Source: Bacteroidota bacterium | GTDB taxonomy: Bacteria; Bacteroidota; Bacteroidia; Chitinophagales; Chitinophagaceae | Reading direction: 5' to 3' | NCBI GenBank assembly: GCA_016868895.1 | Contig: VGFK01000003.1 | Location: 124,001-188,000, forward strand | Length of the DNA stretch: 64,000 nucleotides | Part shown: in pieces, positions 61,409 to 64,000 of the stretch | How the letters are laid out: each line of letters begins with the position of its first letter | Position numbering within the stretch: position 1 is the first letter of the stretch | Notes under the pieces: model-generated | Seen by the model: only the letters and a program-made list of their open reading frames with translations | The model's database searches: none | What the model was told of the DNA's origin: nothing | Translations under genes and position numbers: made by a program

Positions 61409-64000
61409 ATGACGTCCGCGGAGATCAGGAGCAGGTTTTTAACGTTTTTTGAGAGCAAGGGACATGTCATTGTCCCATCAGCCCCTATCGTTTTAAAAGA
61501 CGATCCTACCCTGTTGTTTACGAATGCGGGGATGAACCAGTTCAAGGACTATTTCCTGGGCAATAAAAAAGCACCGCATACCCGAGTGGTCGATACCCAA
61601 AAATGCCTGAGGGTCAGCGGCAAACACAACGATCTGGAAGAAGTAGGGGTCGATACCTACCACCATACCATGTTTGAAATGCTTGGTAACTGGAGCTTTG
61701 GTGATTACTTTAAAAAAGAGGCCATTCAGTGGAGCTGCGAATTATTGACTGAAGTGTATGGAATGGACAAAAGCCGACTCTATGCCACGGTGTTTGAGGG
61801 CGATTCAAAAGAGCAGCTTCCACCTTCTAAAATTGCATTGGAAGTATGGAAGGGGTTACTCCCTGAAGAACACATCGTGTTTGGAAATAAAAAAGACAAT
61901 TTTTGGGAGATGGGGGATACGGGTCCCTGCGGACCGTGCAGTGAAATCCACGTGGATTGCCGATCCGACGAAGAACGTGCTGCAACTCCCGGTCATCTCT
62001 TGGTGAACAAAGATCACCCACAGGTGATAGAAATTTGGAACAACGTATTCATTCAGTACAACCGCATGAAGGATGGAAGTCTTCAGCCGCTTGCTTCCAC
62101 GCATGTGGATACGGGTATGGGACTGGAACGACTGGTCCGGGTACTGCAAGGCAAGTCCTCGAACTACGACACGGATATTTTTTCAGGAACGATTTCTGCT
62201 GTTGAGAAAATTTCCGGGAAAAAATATGAAGGAACCGATGCAAAAAAAGATGTGGCATTCCGGGTGCTGGCCGATCATATTCGCGCCATTGCCTTTACCA
62301 TAGCCGACGGGCAGCTTCCTTCCAATACCGGCGCAGGGTATGTCATTCGTCGTATTCTTCGCAGGGCCGTACGGTATTATTACTCCTATCTGGAAGTCAA
62401 CAGTCCTATGCTGTATCAACTTCTACCGGGACTGGCATCGCAGTTCAGCGATGTATTTGGAGAACTGCAGGCGCAGTTGGCATTTGTTGAAAAGGTCGTA
62501 AAAGAAGAAGAAGAAACGTTCTTGAAGACTTTGGGTAAAGGATTGAAAAAAATTGAGGATGTCGTATCCACTGCCAGAACAACAGGCGTAATCGATGGTG
62601 TTGCTGCATTTGAGCTATACGACACTTATGGGTTTCCGATTGACTTAACCCGGCTCATTGCACAAGAGCAAGGACTGACGGTTGACGAAAAAGCATTTGA
62701 TGCAGAAATGGCTGCTCAAAAAAATCGCAGCAAAAAAGCAACTTCTTCTGACGTAGGCGATTGGATACAGGTGAGTTCAGCAGATGCACCCTCTTCTTTT
62801 ATCGGATATGATCACATCACAGCCACCACACAGTTACTTCGCTACCGAAAGGTAAGCGCAAAGGGACAATCGTATTATCAGCTGGTGCTTGCCCAAACTC
62901 CATTTTACGCAGAGAGCGGTGGACAGGTTGGAGATACCGGTACCCTCTCCATGAATGGTATAGTTTTGGAAATTACCGATACAAAAAAAGAAAACGATCT
63001 GTTTGTTCATTGTGTTGCTGAGCTTCCTGAACACATTGAGACGACGGTTGTTGCTGCTGTCAATGCAGCACGCAGGAAGGAAATTGCAGCGCATCACACC
63101 CTCACGCATTTGATCCATGCTGCATTGCGCCACATACTTGGAACGCATGTAGCGCAGAAGGGTTCCTTGGTGAATGAGGGGGGTACGCGATTTGATTTTT
63201 CTCATTTTGCAAAGATGACCGATGAGGAGATGATTGCAGTTGAGCACATGGTCAACCAAAAGATTCGCGAAAATATTCCTGTCGTGATTCGCACCATGCC
63301 CAAAGAAGAAGCACTTCAGCTGGGAGCCATGGCATTGTTTGGAGAGAAATATGGTGATCGGGTAAGAGTAGTAACCATTGACCCCACTTATTCCGTTGAA
63401 CTCTGCGGGGGCACGCATGTGATGTATACCGGCGAATTGGGTCAATGTCTGATTACTTCTGAATCGGGTATCGCAGCCGGAGTGCGCAGGATTGAAGCGG
63501 TATGCGCCGAAGCTGCTGAACAAGAAGTCGTCAATCAACGTCGCACTCTTAACACAATCAAGGAAGGGCTAAAGCATCCCCAAGACCTTGTTAAGGCGCT
63601 GGAGGGACAAGCGGAAGAACTCTTGGGTCTTCGCAAGCAGCTGGAATCGGCCGAAGCAAAAGCGTTGGTTCAATTAACACACGAATTATCTTCAGCCATA
63701 GAGATGCACAACGGTCGTGCATTCTTGGGCTCCATCATTGAAGTATCTTCCCCGGATGCATTAAAAAAATTGTGTAACGAACTGCGTACTGCCTCAGACA
63801 ATCGATTGGTGGTTCTTGCCACAGCGATTTCCGGTAAACCTTATGTAGCAGTCGGACTCTCCGATGCATTGCAACAATCATCTGGACTCGATGCGGGGCA
63901 ACTCATAAAATCAATTGTTGCTCCGATGATCAAGGGAGGTGGCGGTGGACAAAAAACATTGGCAACGGCAGGGGGGCAGGATACCGGCGGGCTACCATCG
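61409..64000 (+). CDS. alaS: Alanine--tRNA ligase, 5' part (runs off window end)
   Basis: MTSAEIRSRFLTFFESKGHVIVPSAPIV; FTNAGMNQFKDYFLG; CGGTHV; GGGGGQKTLATAGGQ. Not in ORF track because it is open at the window end. Confidence 0.97.
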   Translation, partial: MTSAEIRSRFLTFFESKGHVIVPSAPIVLKDDPTLLFTNAGMNQFKDYFLGNKKAPHTRVVDTQKCLRVSGKHNDLEEVGVDTYHHTMFEMLGNWSFGDYFKKEAIQWSCELLTEVYGMDKSRLYATVFEGDSKEQLPPSKIALEVWKGLLPEEHIVFGNKKDNFWEMGDTGPCGPCSEIHVDCRSDEERAATPGHLLVNKDHPQVIEIWNNVFIQYNRMKDGSLQPLASTHVDTGMGLERLVRVLQGKSSNYDTDIFSGTISAVEKISGKKYEGTDAKKDVAFRVLADHIRAIAFTIADGQLPSNTGAGYVIRRILRRAVRYYYSYLEVNSPMLYQLLPGLASQFSDVFGELQAQLAFVEKVVKEEEETFLKTLGKGLKKIEDVVSTARTTGVIDGVAAFELYDTYGFPIDLTRLIAQEQGLTVDEKAFDAEMAAQKNRSKKATSSDVGDWIQVSSADAPSSFIGYDHITATTQLLRYRKVSAKGQSYYQLVLAQTPFYAESGGQVGDTGTLSMNGIVLEITDTKKENDLFVHCVAELPEHIETTVVAAVNAARRKEIAAHHTLTHLIHAALRHILGTHVAQKGSLVNEGGTRFDFSHFAKMTDEEMIAVEHMVNQKIRENIPVVIRTMPKEEALQLGAMALFGEKYGDRVRVVTIDPTYSVELCGGTHVMYTGELGQCLITSESGIAAGVRRIEAVCAEAAEQEVVNQRRTLNTIKEGLKHPQDLVKALEGQAEELLGLRKQLESAEAKALVQLTHELSSAIEMHNGRAFLGSIIEVSSPDALKKLCNELRTASDNRLVVLATAISGKPYVAVGLSDALQQSSGLDAGQLIKSIVAPMIKGGGGGQKTLATAGGQDTGGLPS

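Noticed and set aside
62834-63538. 234-aa minus-strand ORF
   Set aside because: Antisense to alaS, which is clearly coding here (CGGTHV motif).
1-64000. CRISPR arrays, tRNA/rRNA genes, IS elements, prophage
   Set aside because: No regularly spaced repeats, transposase or phage genes, and no cloverleaf noticed by eye. A tRNAscan or Infernal run would be needed to exclude small RNAs.

Overview
This is a contiguous piece of a Bacteroidota chromosome, probably Chitinophagaceae/Sphingobacteriia-like. The lineage call is inference from GldB, a T9SS sorting domain, DUF5686, a MGS-less CarB and TAnnTTTG promoter-like boxes. The window is gene-dense and mostly housekeeping: ileS (3' part), rbfA, frr, scpA, dxs, purH, comEC, dtd, mazG-like, glyS, mfd, apaG, gldB, nadE, rsgA, carB, birA, rsfS, ftsH, lpxH and alaS (5' part), plus transporters, two M23 peptidases, a LytS/LytR pair and outer-membrane/secreted proteins. 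I found no CRISPR array, rRNA, prophage or transposase, and no obvious defence or biosynthetic island. The items most worth a second look are: (i) a possible bistable RNA leader upstream of dxs; (ii) a terminator-like hairpin with a T7 tract just upstream of carB, abutting a promoter-like box; (iii) an AT-rich, probably foreign wecA/mraY-like gene with two one-base poly-T frameshifts; (iv) a roughly 1000-aa BNR/T9SS-sorted protein interrupted by two in-frame stops and no frameshift; (v) a histone-H1-like Lys/Ala/Pro-rich tail fused to a DksA-like domain that has lost its Cys4 zinc site; (vi) extreme tail-to-tail compaction, with all 14 convergent gene pairs spaced between -16 and +9 bp. I did not see a clear-cut new multi-gene system. 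The regulatory proposals come from reading base pairing by eye and need computation or experiment.
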